Positions 18,087-28,548 of a DNA stretch of 64,000 nt are shown piece by piece. The first letter of the stretch is position 1. Each line of letters opens with the position of its first letter. The DNA lies in NCBI GenBank assembly GCA_025765615.1, contig JAIVFJ010000044.1:310001-374000 (forward strand), given 5' to 3'. The notes below the pieces were generated by a model, which saw only the letters and a program-made list of their open reading frames with translations, was not told the origin of the DNA and made no database searches. A program made the position numbers and the translations under genes. The stretch is from Zopfochytrium polystomum (taxonomy: Eukaryota > Chytridiomycota > Chytridiomycetes > Chytridiales > Chytridiaceae).

Positions 18087-20309
18087 TCAAGAAGGCCGAT
18101 TGCTCTTGCGGCTGTCTTTGCGCTTTTTGGCAAAAGGCTGCCACTGACGCCAGGGATCTCGGTAAGGATCAGGGGGAGGACCCTTTGGCTTTGGTTTAGG
18201 GTCGAAGGGCGTCGGAGGCGGTGGTCTTGGAGGATCAAAGAGGTCCGGTGGCGGGCTCTGGGGCGTCACCGGGACTTTGGGGTCTCGAAGCTTTGTGAGG
18301 ATCGAGCCGACGGACGGGTTGCTGCGTAGCGCAAGGACCATTCTTGGCGGGTTTCTGTCCCAAATCTCATGGACTTGGTCCTCGTGGGTGTTGAGAACAG
18401 GTCCGATTTGAAGGGCCGAGACTTGGGGGGCGTGCCGGACGACAAAGGGGAGAACCTTGTCTTTGGGGCGGTCGGCGGGCGGGTGGAGCCACCGAGGCCT
18501 GTCTGCATAGCTGACTGAAGCAAAGATTGGCTCCAGGAACTTGCGTGGATAGCCCCGAGCTTGAAGTCGTTGGCGGAAAAGAGCTCGGGTGGCCAGGAAG
18601 GTTGATTCGGACGTTGAGTTGCGCACATACCGAATCAGTTCGCCGCGGATGAAGCCCCTCTTGAGGCTCGAGGGGTGGAACGAGGCCGGGCCAAGGTAGG
18701 CGTAGGTGTTGAGCGGTTTTTGGTAGGTGCTGAACACGAGGGAGGCTTCATCGCTGTCGTCGCTGGTGCGGCGTAAGTTGATGTCGAGGTCGAGGAAGGC
18801 GGCATGGGTGGTGCTGCGGTTGACTGTGAGTCGAAGTACACCGGGCCGTGAGGACGTGAGCAAGCCGTGAAGAAAGTCCACGTCGTCCGGTCCGCAGCAG
18901 AGGACCATGAAGAGGTCGTCAATGTACCTTCCGTACAGGGGGCAACGGATGCGTCTGTGCTGGTTGCTGATGATCCTGTAGACCCCGGGGACGGATTCAA
19001 AGACAGCGAACCCGTAGAGGTTTGCAATGACAACGGCCATGTTGGTGCCCATGGCCATGCCACCGCGCTGCCGGAAGACCGTTCCCTGAAAGCTGAAGGC
19101 GTTGGCGTCAAAAACCCACTGTATCAACTGAAGGATCTCGGGGCGGATGGTGTCTCTGCCGTGATCACGGAGCCAGGAGTTGAGGTTGTTGTTGAGAGAT
19201 CGAATGACGTCTGCCACATGCATGTTGCCGTAAAAGTTTTCCACATCCATGGTGACGAGCAGGCAGTTTTCTGCTGGGAGAACTGGCACTTGGGTCTCGG
19301 CGATCTGAACGAGATGCCGAGAGTCTTTCAGGATGAACGGGAGGCTGTCCACGATGGGCTGGAGCACCGCGCAGATAATGCGCGAAGCGTTGGTGGTGAT
19401 CCAGTTTGTCGAAGCGACGATGGGCCGAAGGGGGACAGCCAGGCCTGGACCGAGGTTGAGCATGTCGACGGGTTTGAGCTTGTGTATCTTGGGGAGGCAG
19501 TAAAAGTTCGGCACGGTGAACGACCTGAAGCCGTCGACAGAGTCTTGCAGAAGTTCCAGTTGCTGCCGAGTGAACCGGGAGCCATACTCCCTGACGAACT
19601 TGGTGACGAACGCCAGGTGTTTCCGGAAGAAGGCGGGAAGATCTGCTGGAGCCAGAACGGTGTAGTTGTCGCTCTGGAGGTGCTCGGTGACGAGTCTGTT
19701 GTAGTCGTCAGTGTCCAGGACGACCAAGCCGAGGTTCTTGTCTGCGGCTCGGAAGGTGAGGTTGCGCTGCTTGGCCAGCTTGTGGGCTAGGCGGAGCAGG
19801 GACCGGCCGCGTTGCTGTTTCTTGTACAGTGGCGAAGCCTTGTCCAGGGGCTTGCTTTTTTGACAGTCGTCAAGCCACTTGAAGCTGCCGGTCAGGGCGC
19901 GGCGGATGGAGCGCGCGATTTCAAAGACGGGGACAGGTACGTTGTCCGGGGGCGGGTAGGACTTGGGCGCGGTGAACAAGCGAGGGTCAAAGTCCGGGTC
20001 GTCGGGCGTGTTCTGGTGACGGAACTGGACCGACAGACGGTGGGTGAACGAGTGAAGGGCTTCATCGAGCTCGTCGTAGGTGAGCGGACGAGCGAAAGGG
20101 ATGTGCTTGGAGCCGTGGGTGAGAAGCCTTTGAGTCTGGGGCGAGAGGGTGGCTGAAGAAAGATTGAAGAAGAGAGGTTTCTTTGTAGGAGGAGAAGAGG
20201 AAGAAGTTGAATCCACAGGGCCGGCGGTCTTGGTTGAGAGACGATATGAGGGACGTGTTCTGCAAGAGACTGAGATGCAGATGTCGCGATGCTGCTGCAG
20301 CCACCTCAT
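18087..20309 (-). CDS. PLE reverse transcriptase ORF2 without GIY-YIG domain (P1)
   Basis: A 740-residue reverse transcriptase of the Penelope class. Motifs in order: ADKNLGLVVLD (189-199), LPKIHK (272-277), RPIVAS (295-300), catalytic MDVENFY (D355), RGGMAMGTNMA (415-425), catalytic YIDDLF (462-467), STYQKP (527-532), and HPSSLKRG and GELIRYVR (545-563). The PLE-type thumb/linker follows to about 675 (PFVVRHAP, LRSNPSVGSILTKL). Where other PLEs continue into GIY-YIG there is only a Pro-rich basic tail ending KKRKDSRKS. A nuclease-free enzyme must use existing 3' ends such as telomere tips. The ATG overlaps the ORF1 stop as ATGA, so reinitiation is likely. The frame is intact. Confidence 0.93.
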   Translation of the reverse strand: MRWLQQHRDICISVSCRTRPSYRLSTKTAGPVDSTSSSSPPTKKPLFFNLSSATLSPQTQRLLTHGSKHIPFARPLTYDELDEALHSFTHRLSVQFRHQNTPDDPDFDPRLFTAPKSYPPPDNVPVPVFEIARSIRRALTGSFKWLDDCQKSKPLDKASPLYKKQQRGRSLLRLAHKLAKQRNLTFRAADKNLGLVVLDTDDYNRLVTEHLQSDNYTVLAPADLPAFFRKHLAFVTKFVREYGSRFTRQQLELLQDSVDGFRSFTVPNFYCLPKIHKLKPVDMLNLGPGLAVPLRPIVASTNWITTNASRIICAVLQPIVDSLPFILKDSRHLVQIAETQVPVLPAENCLLVTMDVENFYGNMHVADVIRSLNNNLNSWLRDHGRDTIRPEILQLIQWVFDANAFSFQGTVFRQRGGMAMGTNMAVVIANLYGFAVFESVPGVYRIISNQHRRIRCPLYGRYIDDLFMVLCCGPDDVDFLHGLLTSSRPGVLRLTVNRSTTHAAFLDLDINLRRTSDDSDEASLVFSTYQKPLNTYAYLGPASFHPSSLKRGFIRGELIRYVRNSTSESTFLATRALFRQRLQARGYPRKFLEPIFASVSYADRPRWLHPPADRPKDKVLPFVVRHAPQVSALQIGPVLNTHEDQVHEIWDRNPPRMVLALRSNPSVGSILTKLRDPKVPVTPQSPPPDLFDPPRPPPPTPFDPKPKPKGPPPDPYRDPWRQWQPFAKKRKDSRKSNRPS

Positions 20310-20432
20310 TCTTGCCGGGTGGATTTTCTTCCTCTTTCTCCGCCGGATCCTTCGCCGCCTGAGACTGGTCGTTTGTTTGTCTCGCGACCTTGCCGTCGTC
20401 CCTGCTGCTGCTGCTGCTGCCGGCGCTGCAAG

Positions 20433-20465
<33 letters not shown>

Positions 20466-21787
20466 CCGCGGGGCTTTGATTGACGGTCGAAGGTGTGGGT
20501 GTTTTGTTTCTTGCCGCGGTTGTCCTTTTGGTTGTTGCCTCTGCCTGGTGTTGGAGATCTGCCGCGCGAGCGAGATTGGCTCTTGTTCTGGCCAGTAGAC
20601 CTGGACCGCCGGTCGACGGCTGGAGAACGTGACTCGCTTCGGCCTTGGCGCTGCTGATTTTTCTGTTGTGGGCGAGAGGCGTTGCGTTTGGACTTGAGAG
20701 GTTGTTTGCCCCGGGGTCTGGATGAAGACCGAGCTTGGGCCGTCTGTTCCTTGGGGCGACTCGATGAGGAGCGGTTTCTTGAGGAGCGACGGCCTTTTCC
20801 GTTTCCCAACAGAGTTTTGAGTTCTGCAAGTTGGCGGGCAAGCTCTGAGATCCTGTCGTCAGGAGGAGGAGGGTCCGTACTACTATTGCTAGACGTCAGC
20901 GCCGTGGTGACGGCGTTCGAATCCTGGCCTTGCAGCCCCTCTGGCTGTTGCTGCTGCTGCTGCTGCTGCCGAGTTGCTGCTTCTTGTTTGCTTTTGGCCT
21001 TGTCTGAAGCGCGCCGCAGTTTCCTATCAAGATGGGCTCTTTGGCGGTCAGTGAAGCTTGAGACAGTCCGGTTGTAGGCGTCTAGGAAGGCTGTGTGTCG
21101 AGGATTCTTGACGTGGTGTACGGCCAAGAGGGAGCGCACTTGATCGACATCGACCGCGGTCACGGCAGCAGCAGAAGAACCACGCGAGGAGGAGCCAACC
21201 CCCGTCGAAGGAAGGAGTCCAAGCGAGGACTGGAGCTGCTGGAGCATGTCTTGGTTGATGATGGTGTGCGCGTTGAGGTCAACAACGTCTGACAGGAATA
21301 GGCTGTAGGTGTTGCTGAAGAGGTGGTTGAGACGGTTGAAGTTTGCAGACTCCATCCCAACCAAGTGACGAGTGGCGAGCTGTTTGGCTTGGAGCTCGAT
21401 GTGCGCGAGGGCCGACTTGGGCAGGGTGATGCCAGAGACGGAGAACTTGACGTGAGAAGGAAAGACACCGGATCGGTATTCCTGGGCAAGCTTGAGCGCA
21501 CGCTGGTACGATTTATCCCGGGCAAAGTAGAGGCGAGCGAGGGACTGGGCGCGTTCTTCAGCCTTGGCAAGTTCTTGCTTTGAGACCGGTAAGGCAAAGG
21601 CAAGGGCCAGGTGGCGGCTGTAGACGGCGTCCATCACCGAAGAGCGAGGCGGAACTTGTGATTCTGCGAGGCCGTCGGTGTAGTCGGCGTACGTGCCTGG
21701 GGACCAGCTTTCAGGTAAGGCGTCTGGCACCTCGTACTCGGTGTCTGCGTCCATGGGGTCGTAGTGGAGGTCGTCGTCGACAGGCAT
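20306..21787 (-). CDS. PLE ORF1, coiled-coil RS-rich protein (P1, upstream ATG out of frame)
   Basis: A protein of 493 residues from the ATG complementary to 21785-21787. It has an acidic N-terminus (MPVDDDLHYDPMDADTEY), a helical region to about 265, polyQ (274-281), a short coiled coil (DDRISELARQLAELKTLL, about 310-328) and a long Arg/Ser/Gln-rich tail (333-493, with SRSRGRSPTPGRG). Such a tail suggests RNA binding, as ORF1 proteins do in retroelement particles. In copy P2 an ATG 11 codons earlier (MTPPDAPLSGS) is in frame. Here a G run near 21800-21806 is one base longer and puts that ATG out of frame. Confidence 0.85.
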
Positions 21788-22406
21788 GGAACCAGAGAGG
21801 GGGGGCGTCCGGTGGCGTCATCTTGAGTGAAGTTAGGAAGGGGGGGCGACAGGACGAAGAACTTGAAGGGGACCTCGACCCGACGCACGTGGGCGACGAC
21901 GCTGTGTGACCGGTTGAAGGCTCAATGGCAGGGTGGGGCCAGAGCCTAGACTTGCCAGACTAGGTGGTGGTGTGGTGGAGGAGAAGGGGCTTGCTTGCTT
22001 AAGAGAGGGAGGCCCCCCCCTATGAGGGTGACGGGGGCCTCGAGTGTTGGGCTTGTTGCTTGGTGTTTGAACTAGAGAAGTTTCTTGACCAGAGGGACTT
22101 TATTCAGCGTGAGCTTTCGGCTGTTTTGGCAGCCTCTTCAGACGCTTGAGTGAACAAAGAAAAACCAAGGGTTAAGAAACTTCAAACCAAAGGAACCAAC
22201 AAGGGTGATTGCAACACTTGGGGTTTGAAAGCAAGCAAGGGATAGGGGATCAAGGGTAGGTTGCACTCACACACACACACACACACAAAGAAAGATTAAA
22301 AGACAGCATCATACCTCAAACCAAATGTCAAGGGCACAGGGGACACTTTTGGGTTTGGAAGAGTTTCTGGCAAGGAGAGGGGTGAAAGGGGGGGGCCCTG
22401 CCAGGC
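21788..22406 (-). other. PLE 5' leader with a likely intron (P1)
   Basis: This lies between the TATA box and ORF1. On the minus strand, CCTAACTTCACTCAAG immediately precedes the ORF1 ATG of copy P2, a good branch site plus 3' splice site. A possible donor is TTTGAG|GTATGA near 22318. An intron of about 500 nt would contain the AC repeat. Introns in the 5' part are known for Penelope elements. Splicing here is inferred. Confidence 0.45.
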
Positions 22407-22414
22407 TTTATATA
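22407..22414 (-). promoter_or_regulatory. TATA box of the PLE promoter (P1)
   Basis: Minus strand TATATAAA in the same context as at 16923 (GGGTATATAAAGCCTGG). It lies about 590 nt upstream of ORF1 and just downstream of the 12-bp repeats. Confidence 0.55.
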
Positions 22415-22480
22415 CCCCCAGCCCAAGGGGGTCAAGCCATGGAAGGAAATGGAATGAATGAAACAGCAAAAAAGGAAAAA

Positions 22481-22720
22481 GTGATTCCAAAGGTGATACC
22501 AAAGGTGATTCCAAAGGAGGGGTGATTCCAAAGGTGATTCCAAAGGAAAGGTGATTCCAAAGGTGATACCAAAGGTGATTCCAAAGGAGAAGTGATTCCA
22601 AAGGTGATTCCAAAGGAGAGGTGATTCCAAAGGTGATTCCAATGGTGATTCCAATGGAAGGGTGATTCCAAAGGTGATTCCAAAGGAGAGGTGATTCCAA
22701 TGGTGATTCCAATGGTGATT
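22481..22720 (+). repeat. 12-bp minisatellite, short form, truncated at the A2 junction
   Basis: About 20 units of GTGATTCCAAAG/AATG. The last unit is broken (GTGATT|TCTTACATC), marking the rearrangement breakpoint with block A2. Confidence 0.9.
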
Positions 22721-23856
22721 TCTTACATCTAAGCGGATCTCTCAATCGATCGCTTAGATCTTTCCAAAATCCCTGTGTCGATTTCCTTCATCGCCGATAC
22801 ATCATTTCTTTGTTCCAACCTAATCCCAGGGTAGAATCACAATCCTCAATCTCTCTCGATTTCTCTCGATCTCTCGCTCACATCGCAGATCGATCCTTCC
22901 ACGCTCTTTCCAAACATATCCCTGTGACCATTTCCTCTCGATCGTTCTCTAAATCTCTCAATTATTCCAACTGAAACCCAGTGTTATAATTGCAAACCCA
23001 TCTCTCTCAACCTCTCTCAATCTCTCTCAATCTCTTGCACATCGACACTTCGTATTGAAACTGATTGATTAACCCCCTGTTACCATTTTCTTCATTGCCT
23101 CTCAACATCTCGCGGTGGGAGGGTGATCGATCGCATCAATCAATTGGAATAGGGTGAGCCGGCATTCTGAAAGAACGACTTGTCAAGCTCGTTCTGAAAG
23201 AACGACTTGTCAAGCTCGTTCTGAAAGGACGCCTTGTCACACACATTCAGAAAGAACGACTTGTCACACTCGTTTCGAAAGGTTGCCTTGTCAAGCTCAT
23301 TATGAAGGATGCCTTGTCAAGCTTTATCTGAAAGGAAGCTCGCAAAACATGCCACCCTCATTCAGAAAGAACGAACCGTTCTGAAACTGTGCATGTGTCT
23401 CATTATATCGTTGGTTGAGTGTCTTGTTATATGGTATGGTATGGTTAATCAGTGTATCCTGTGTCTGTTTTGATCCCATTGTGGCATTCTTTGTCTCAAT
23501 TAAACAATCCAGCTTTCCCTGTCCCTTCTCCTTTCAACAGCTTCAACAAATGGAGACAAATTTTTCTTCTCTGCTGTGGCCTGTACCTTCCTCTTTCAAC
23601 AGCAAATGGATGCAAAACAATCTCTGATCAAGCCCCTTCCGACAGACAGCAAGTGCAGAGTAATTTTTCTTTTCCTTTTTTTATATTCTTTTATTGCATC
23701 GACTATGTAAACCCCAACCGACCCCCCACCAACCTGTTCAACTGCCAGTAACACCCCCCTGGCCCCCTATGAACACCTCGGTCTGCTGGCAGCTGTCATA
23801 TCCAGCCTTCCCGTCGAAGCAGCAGGATCCGCAAACCTTTCCTGTTGCTGTACACC
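22721..23856 (+). repeat. 5' segment of block A2 (150-bp repeats, 27-bp array, gene 5' flank)
   Basis: I see no difference from 6470-7605. The 27-bp array lies at 23164-23381. No gene is supported here. Confidence 0.8.
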
Positions 23857-25541
23857 ATGTCCACCGATGACGTTAGAAAGTTGCCTTCAGCTGGTCGCGG
23901 CATGGAAAACGATCACAATCTTGAGGTGCGTTTAACAAACTACACCATCTTCCGCGCCATTCCCTCGTGTTGTTTCAAGCCCACCTCGTCCTCTCCCTCT
24001 GTGGAACAACATTTCTAACCGCCCACCATCTTTTGCAGCTGAACGAACTCGTCAATAACTTTTTCGTTTCGCTCGTCAAGGACTGTTCTATCGTTGAAGT
24101 CCAGACTATCATGAACCACTTTAATTCCAATTCCGATCGGAAACCCTACATACAGCAAATTATGGAGATAATCAATGACAACCTCCAGAACTCACTTGTA
24201 ATCACATCGGCTGCCAACAGTCTGAAGAAAAAGCTTGTTATGGGCAATGCCCTTAACCCGAAAGAACCGGGGCTAGAAGATCTCAAGGGAAAAAAATGGA
24301 AAGTTTGGAACACGATCAGAGATCATCGTGAAATTACTATGGGGAGATTGATATCGGTTCTGGACGCTTCACTTGCTGGATTTAACGTTAAGTGTATAAA
24401 AGGTATGTTCCTGTCGTACCACTGATGCTTTCGCTCACTGACACTCTTTTTTTCTTCTGTTGAAAAGCTGGTCTTGTGGAAAAGTTTGAAAATGCAGTAT
24501 ATGCAGTGACCGACAAAATTGAGGGTTGGTTGGTACACCCGAAAGAGAGGGTAAGGCAGTCTTTCCGGATTCATGATGATAATAAAAACATTGCTAACTT
24601 TCCAGAATATACCATATGCTACGTACGGCAAGGCCAAGAAGGCCTTGGACGACTATAAGAAAAAAATTGAAAACTCCTTGATGGACGCCGAGAATGTCGT
24701 CTGCACAAAAAATCGAGAGTGCGCAAAGTTCTTGGTGGATAGCCTGAGTGCGGAAGATTTCCCTGGGGGTTTCCGCGAGGCTGAACTGAAATCTCTGAAG
24801 GATTATGTGACAGCTCTCCCTAAAGCGGACCAGGAAGTCGCCAATAAGATTCTCGATCAGGTCACGCTCGTCGATCCCACCCCGATTGATGCTGGTCCCT
24901 TCTTCAAATTCGGTTTACGATCTTTTCCCGAAGTACGTTTCCTGAATTTTAGTCTTATTCTGTCCATAATCCTTTGTTAACTCAACATTTTCAGCTCGTT
25001 CGTGCTAAAAGAGCTGCTGATGTGAAAAGAGCTGCTGGTGGTTCCGGTTCTGCTAAGTCTTCATTCCAAAGCGGAAGTCGAGTGCAAGGATTCCGTGCAA
25101 GCTCCAAACCGAGCGGATCAAGTGGAACAGTAGGCAGCAAAGGCATTGACTCTAAAAAGCTTTTCGAACAAACAAAAGCACACCAAGGTCAGTCCCTGAT
25201 TTTCTTGACTTTTGGAATTAAATCTTTTTGTACCCCTTGCAGACAGAATTCTCAAAATATTAATTGAGAAGCAGCCAAAGAAAGCCGCAACACTTCGCAA
25301 GTTGGCAAACGATGCATTAACGTCCTGGAAGCAAAACTGGAATACTTTTGTCGCGCACTTGAATAATCTACGTCGAAGCATATCCAAGGCATCTGTTTCG
25401 ATGAAAGATCCAGTCAAACGAGAAAAGGCCGTTCCCAACGCCAAGGCAAAAGCAGCGCCTCCAAGAAGAATGACCGCTGCCAATAAGCCTGCTGTAAAGA
25501 CTGGAAAGACCGCAAAGACTAGGAAGGCTCGATCAAAGTGA
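23857..25541 (+). CDS. Spliced gene for the 444-aa basic protein, copy 2
   Basis: Exons 23857-23925, 24039-24402, 24468-24550, 24606-24932, 24995-25187 and 25243-25541. All splice sites and the reading frame are preserved, and the translated exons look identical to copy 1. It now lies downstream of a PLE promoter region on the opposite strand. Confidence 0.75.
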
Positions 25542-25637
25542 AAAAACAGTATTGTCAACAGTAATGGGTGCGGAGTGGAGTGGTGGGAAGTCGTGAAGGG
25601 GTTGTGAAAAAAGAAAAGAAATTTCATCGTGCCTGAC

Positions 25638-26541
25638 ATGTCAACTCAATCGTCGATGACCCCCCGACTGTTTTGCCTTGCCGACGACGTGCTGATTACA
25701 GTCTGCCGCTTCCTGACGCTTTCTGATCTCGTAAGCCTGTCTCACTGCTGCACCCTTGCCCGATCGGTTGTCGCAGGCCGCGTCGTCAATGCATTGCTGC
25801 TTCGCCCACTTCTCCACATAACCCAAGCTTTAGCCACGGAAGCCAGCCGCCACCACTGGGACAATCGATCAGCTGAGCCTGGTCCTTTCTCATTCTCAGC
25901 GCTGCATTGATTTGCGCTGCACGTTCGATATACGGGGCTTGGACTTCAATGATGCCGTAACAGCCATAAAGTCTATCCCCACCCTATTTCCAATCGAATG
26001 TCTCGTGAGCAAGTTTGATGAACTTGGAGAACCACTTCTTGACCATCTTGTCACAGATGCTGTGAATGCATACTGTGGGGATGGAACCGTGAAGCCGGGA
26101 TTTACTATTGCACTGGTACCTTTTGACATACGATTTGCATTCTGGAAAGACTTGATGGAGACACCAAAGACCCGTCCTGATATGTACTTGCTCACCTGCA
26201 GTTTTGACCCAGTTCAGGCTGAAGCTGCATTCAACTACTTGGAATATCGTATTCGGCTCTTTACTGAAAGCTATGATATGGTCGAGAATGAAGCAATGGA
26301 AAAAAACCAAGAAAGCTATGACAGCGATTGTGAATATTACGATAATGAGCCGGTCGAAGCGATGAAACAGAAACCATGGTTGCCATCAGTGCTGGTCGAA
26401 GCCCTTGTATCCCTTCTTCCAGCACTTGCTGCTTGCTCGATGGAAATGGTCCGGCAAGCTTGGGAACACATCTGTGTGCTTGTGTTTACTGCCAAAGCAT
26501 CATTTCCGCACGCTCATATCGTTCCTGATTGGGTGTCTGGG
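25638..26541 (+). pseudogene. Truncated F-box-like gene, copy 2
   Basis: The same two-exon fragment (likely intron 25731-25899) ending at TTAGGG in 26542. The truncation is shared by all copies, so it preceded the duplication. Confidence 0.55.
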
Positions 26542-26553
26542 TTAGGGTTAGGG
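26542..26553 (+). repeat. Interstitial telomere repeat, two TTAGGG units
   Basis: Counterpart of 10291-10302. Confidence 0.85.
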
Positions 26554-27803
26554 GGGGGACAAAAACTTGCGCAATTTCCGTGGTGCCTTTGGTGGTCGTT
26601 GTCACCGGGGCGGCGCCGATGCGTCGACGTGCAGGTGAGATTCCGTGCAGGAGAGCGCTTTTGCCCCCGTTGGCGATCCCGGCCACGGCGAACGTGTGGT
26701 GATCGCCCTGGTGCGTATCTGCGTCGTGTCAATCGCTGTGGGATGCGATCCCCCTTGCTGGCCCATGAAAATAGCAGTAGTGGGACAGCGATTGAGCGCC
26801 AACGATCGCCTCTCCGGTGCGTCGATCTCCCTCCCTCGGGCTTGCGTGCGTCTTTGGAGGGGGTCCCGACCACCCCCCTTAACCCCCCCATCGGTCCTTG
26901 AGTGGGTGGGCGGTATCGCTGCCCATCCGCTCTCGCTTCCTCCGTCTCGATCGGAACCCCTCGACCTCACGATTGCCTTCGTACCATCTGCAAGAGGTTG
27001 CCCATCGTCGATCTCGTACTTCGCAGGAACGGTCGAGAGGGGGTTGAGTCCCCCCTCCCGATCCTCCCCGCCCTGTCACGGTTTTCCTCGATGCTCCGCC
27101 TTCTGATGCCGCTGCTTTCTGTCGACGGTTTTGGGCAAGCAAGTGCTTCGCCCAACGCAAATGGTCCAGTGGGGAGCGCCATCTGGCGCGACCCCTTTGG
27201 CCGAAGGATGTGGCCACGCCTTGCAGCGCCGCCACTCGGTTTTCGGATATCGTCTCGTAACGAGTCTCTGTTTCTTCTTGTTTCCGTTCTGTTCTAATGC
27301 TTACTTATCCCTGTTGATTTTTTTCCAGGGATAAGCCTCTGATTTTTGCCTCTTTTTATTTCGCTTTCACTTCGAACCGCCCCTGTTGATTAGTCCGGGG
27401 GCTCCCGCATATGTTTTCGCTTTTTCGCTTTTTCTTCGATTTTTGCCTCTTCCTCGATCTTTGCTCATTCTTCGATCTCTGCTTTTTCTTCGAATTTTGC
27501 ATTACCCTTCGATTTATGCTTTTCTTTCTTCGATCTGGCCCCCCTCGTTGAGGGGGGGCCTTACGCATTCCCACCCCCCCCGAAAGGGGGGGGCCGGGCC
27601 TCATAGTTTCCGTTGCTGGTTGTTCTTCGTTGGGTGTTAGTGTGGGTTTTTTCAAGGTTCGCCCTTTTTTCCCTCACGCCCGCACTCGGCGTATTCGGGC
27701 CTAGAAGCAGGTCTCTAACTGTTGTTTCCACTTCATCATTGGGCCGGTGAGGGTGGATTCGATCACCAAAACAGTTGTAGTAGATAATAAATTTCTTGAG
27801 GAG
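26554..27803. other. GC-rich hairpin spacer, copy 2
   Basis: Counterpart of 10303-11552; the CTTATCCCTG hairpin lies at 27304-27335. No coding call. Confidence 0.4.
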
Positions 27804-27815
27804 TTAGGGTTAGGG
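27804..27815 (+). repeat. Interstitial telomere repeat, two TTAGGG units
   Basis: Precedes the tRNA-like leader of the A2 retrotransposon. Confidence 0.85.
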
Positions 27816-27825
27816 AGGAGCCCAG

Positions 27826-27884
27826 TAGCTCAGTTGGTTAACACCTCTGGGTTTGCTGGTGAGGGGCGCCGGTTCGATCCCGGC
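27826..27884 (+). promoter_or_regulatory. tRNA-like Pol III internal promoter (A2)
   Basis: A box 27826-27837, B box 27871-27881, with the same T-arm as in A1. Confidence 0.6.
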
Positions 27885-28224
27885 AAAGGTACGAGGGGAA
27901 GAGCGTCTAAAAACCATCCGATAAGGACACCCCGACCCTCCTCTGGTAGCCCCTGGTGGTTAGTACGGTGAAAGCCGTGCGAGGTAGCTCAAATAACGGG
28001 AAGGTACCTGGCACGCTCCCCAGGTACTGGGCCGTCGCGGTTAAGTTGAGTGATGTCCTCCAATGACGGCTCCCCATAAGGACAGCTAAGGAGACTATAC
28101 TGACCGGCGCGACTGATGAGAGCGGCTACCGGTGTGCTAAGCATGCTCAAGGTTTCACGGTGCCTAGTGAATAAAGTTGAGCCCCAGTTGGGGGGCCTGA
28201 GGGTTCAACTCCCTCCTAGGTACG

Positions 28225-28548
28225 GATGAGTGTGAACCCTGGAAACCCTCGCGCCTTCGATCAGGGGCTGAGGCTGAAGCTGCTGCTGTGCGTGCATATC
28301 TGAGCCGTATTGCTGGAATTCTGAACCACCCGACATTCCGTCCCTCTGTGCTGCTGGCAAAGTCTATCTGTGAATTTGTGCCCCGCCGGTTTGTGGCTGA
28401 CCTGAAGGGGAAGCTTCGCGACCTGTCACACTTTCCCACCAAGGGGAAGGAGCCGGAGACGGGGGCAGAACCTTTAGAGACACCCAAGCCTCGTGGGGCT
28501 GAGGACACAGGAGCTTCCAGTGGTGCCGACGCTATGCTTGATGATTGA
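28225..28548 (+). pseudogene. C-terminal fragment of ORF1 (A2)
   Basis: The same in-frame leader fusion and deletion as at 11974, identical as read. Confidence 0.7.

Larger units (their letters stand above)
6470..22720 (+). repeat. First period of the segmental duplication (blocks A1 + P1, 16,251 bp)
   Basis: The sequence from TCTTACATCTAAGCGG at 6470 recurs at 22721 and 43759. Block A is followed by the Penelope block P in copies 1 and 2. Apart from a 1-nt C-run difference in copy 3 and rare substitutions, the first about 8 kb of each A copy looks the same. At 22721 and 43759 the left edge is joined to the PLE 12-bp repeat. At 6470 it is joined to single-copy DNA, so copy 1 probably marks the native locus. 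Confidence 0.9.
17950..22720 (-). mobile_element. Endonuclease-deficient Penelope-like retroelement, copy P1
   Basis: On the minus strand from right to left: truncated 12-bp repeats, TATA box, a leader of about 600 nt, ORF1, ORF2 (RT) and a 137-nt 3' UTR ending at TTAGGG. No GIY-YIG nuclease is encoded. Known EN-minus PLEs (Athena of rotifers, Coprina of fungi) are telomere-associated and join TTAGGG-type repeats in the same sense. The 5' side is cut at 22720, where block A2 begins without any telomere repeat. Confidence 0.85.

Noticed and set aside
18867..19790. 307-codon + strand frame antisense to the PLE RT
   Set aside because: Shadow of the RT codon usage; no domain, while the minus strand carries all RT motifs.
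20149..20598. Cys-rich + strand frame (polyC) opposite PLE ORF1
   Set aside because: It is the reverse reading of CAG/polyQ codons of ORF1.
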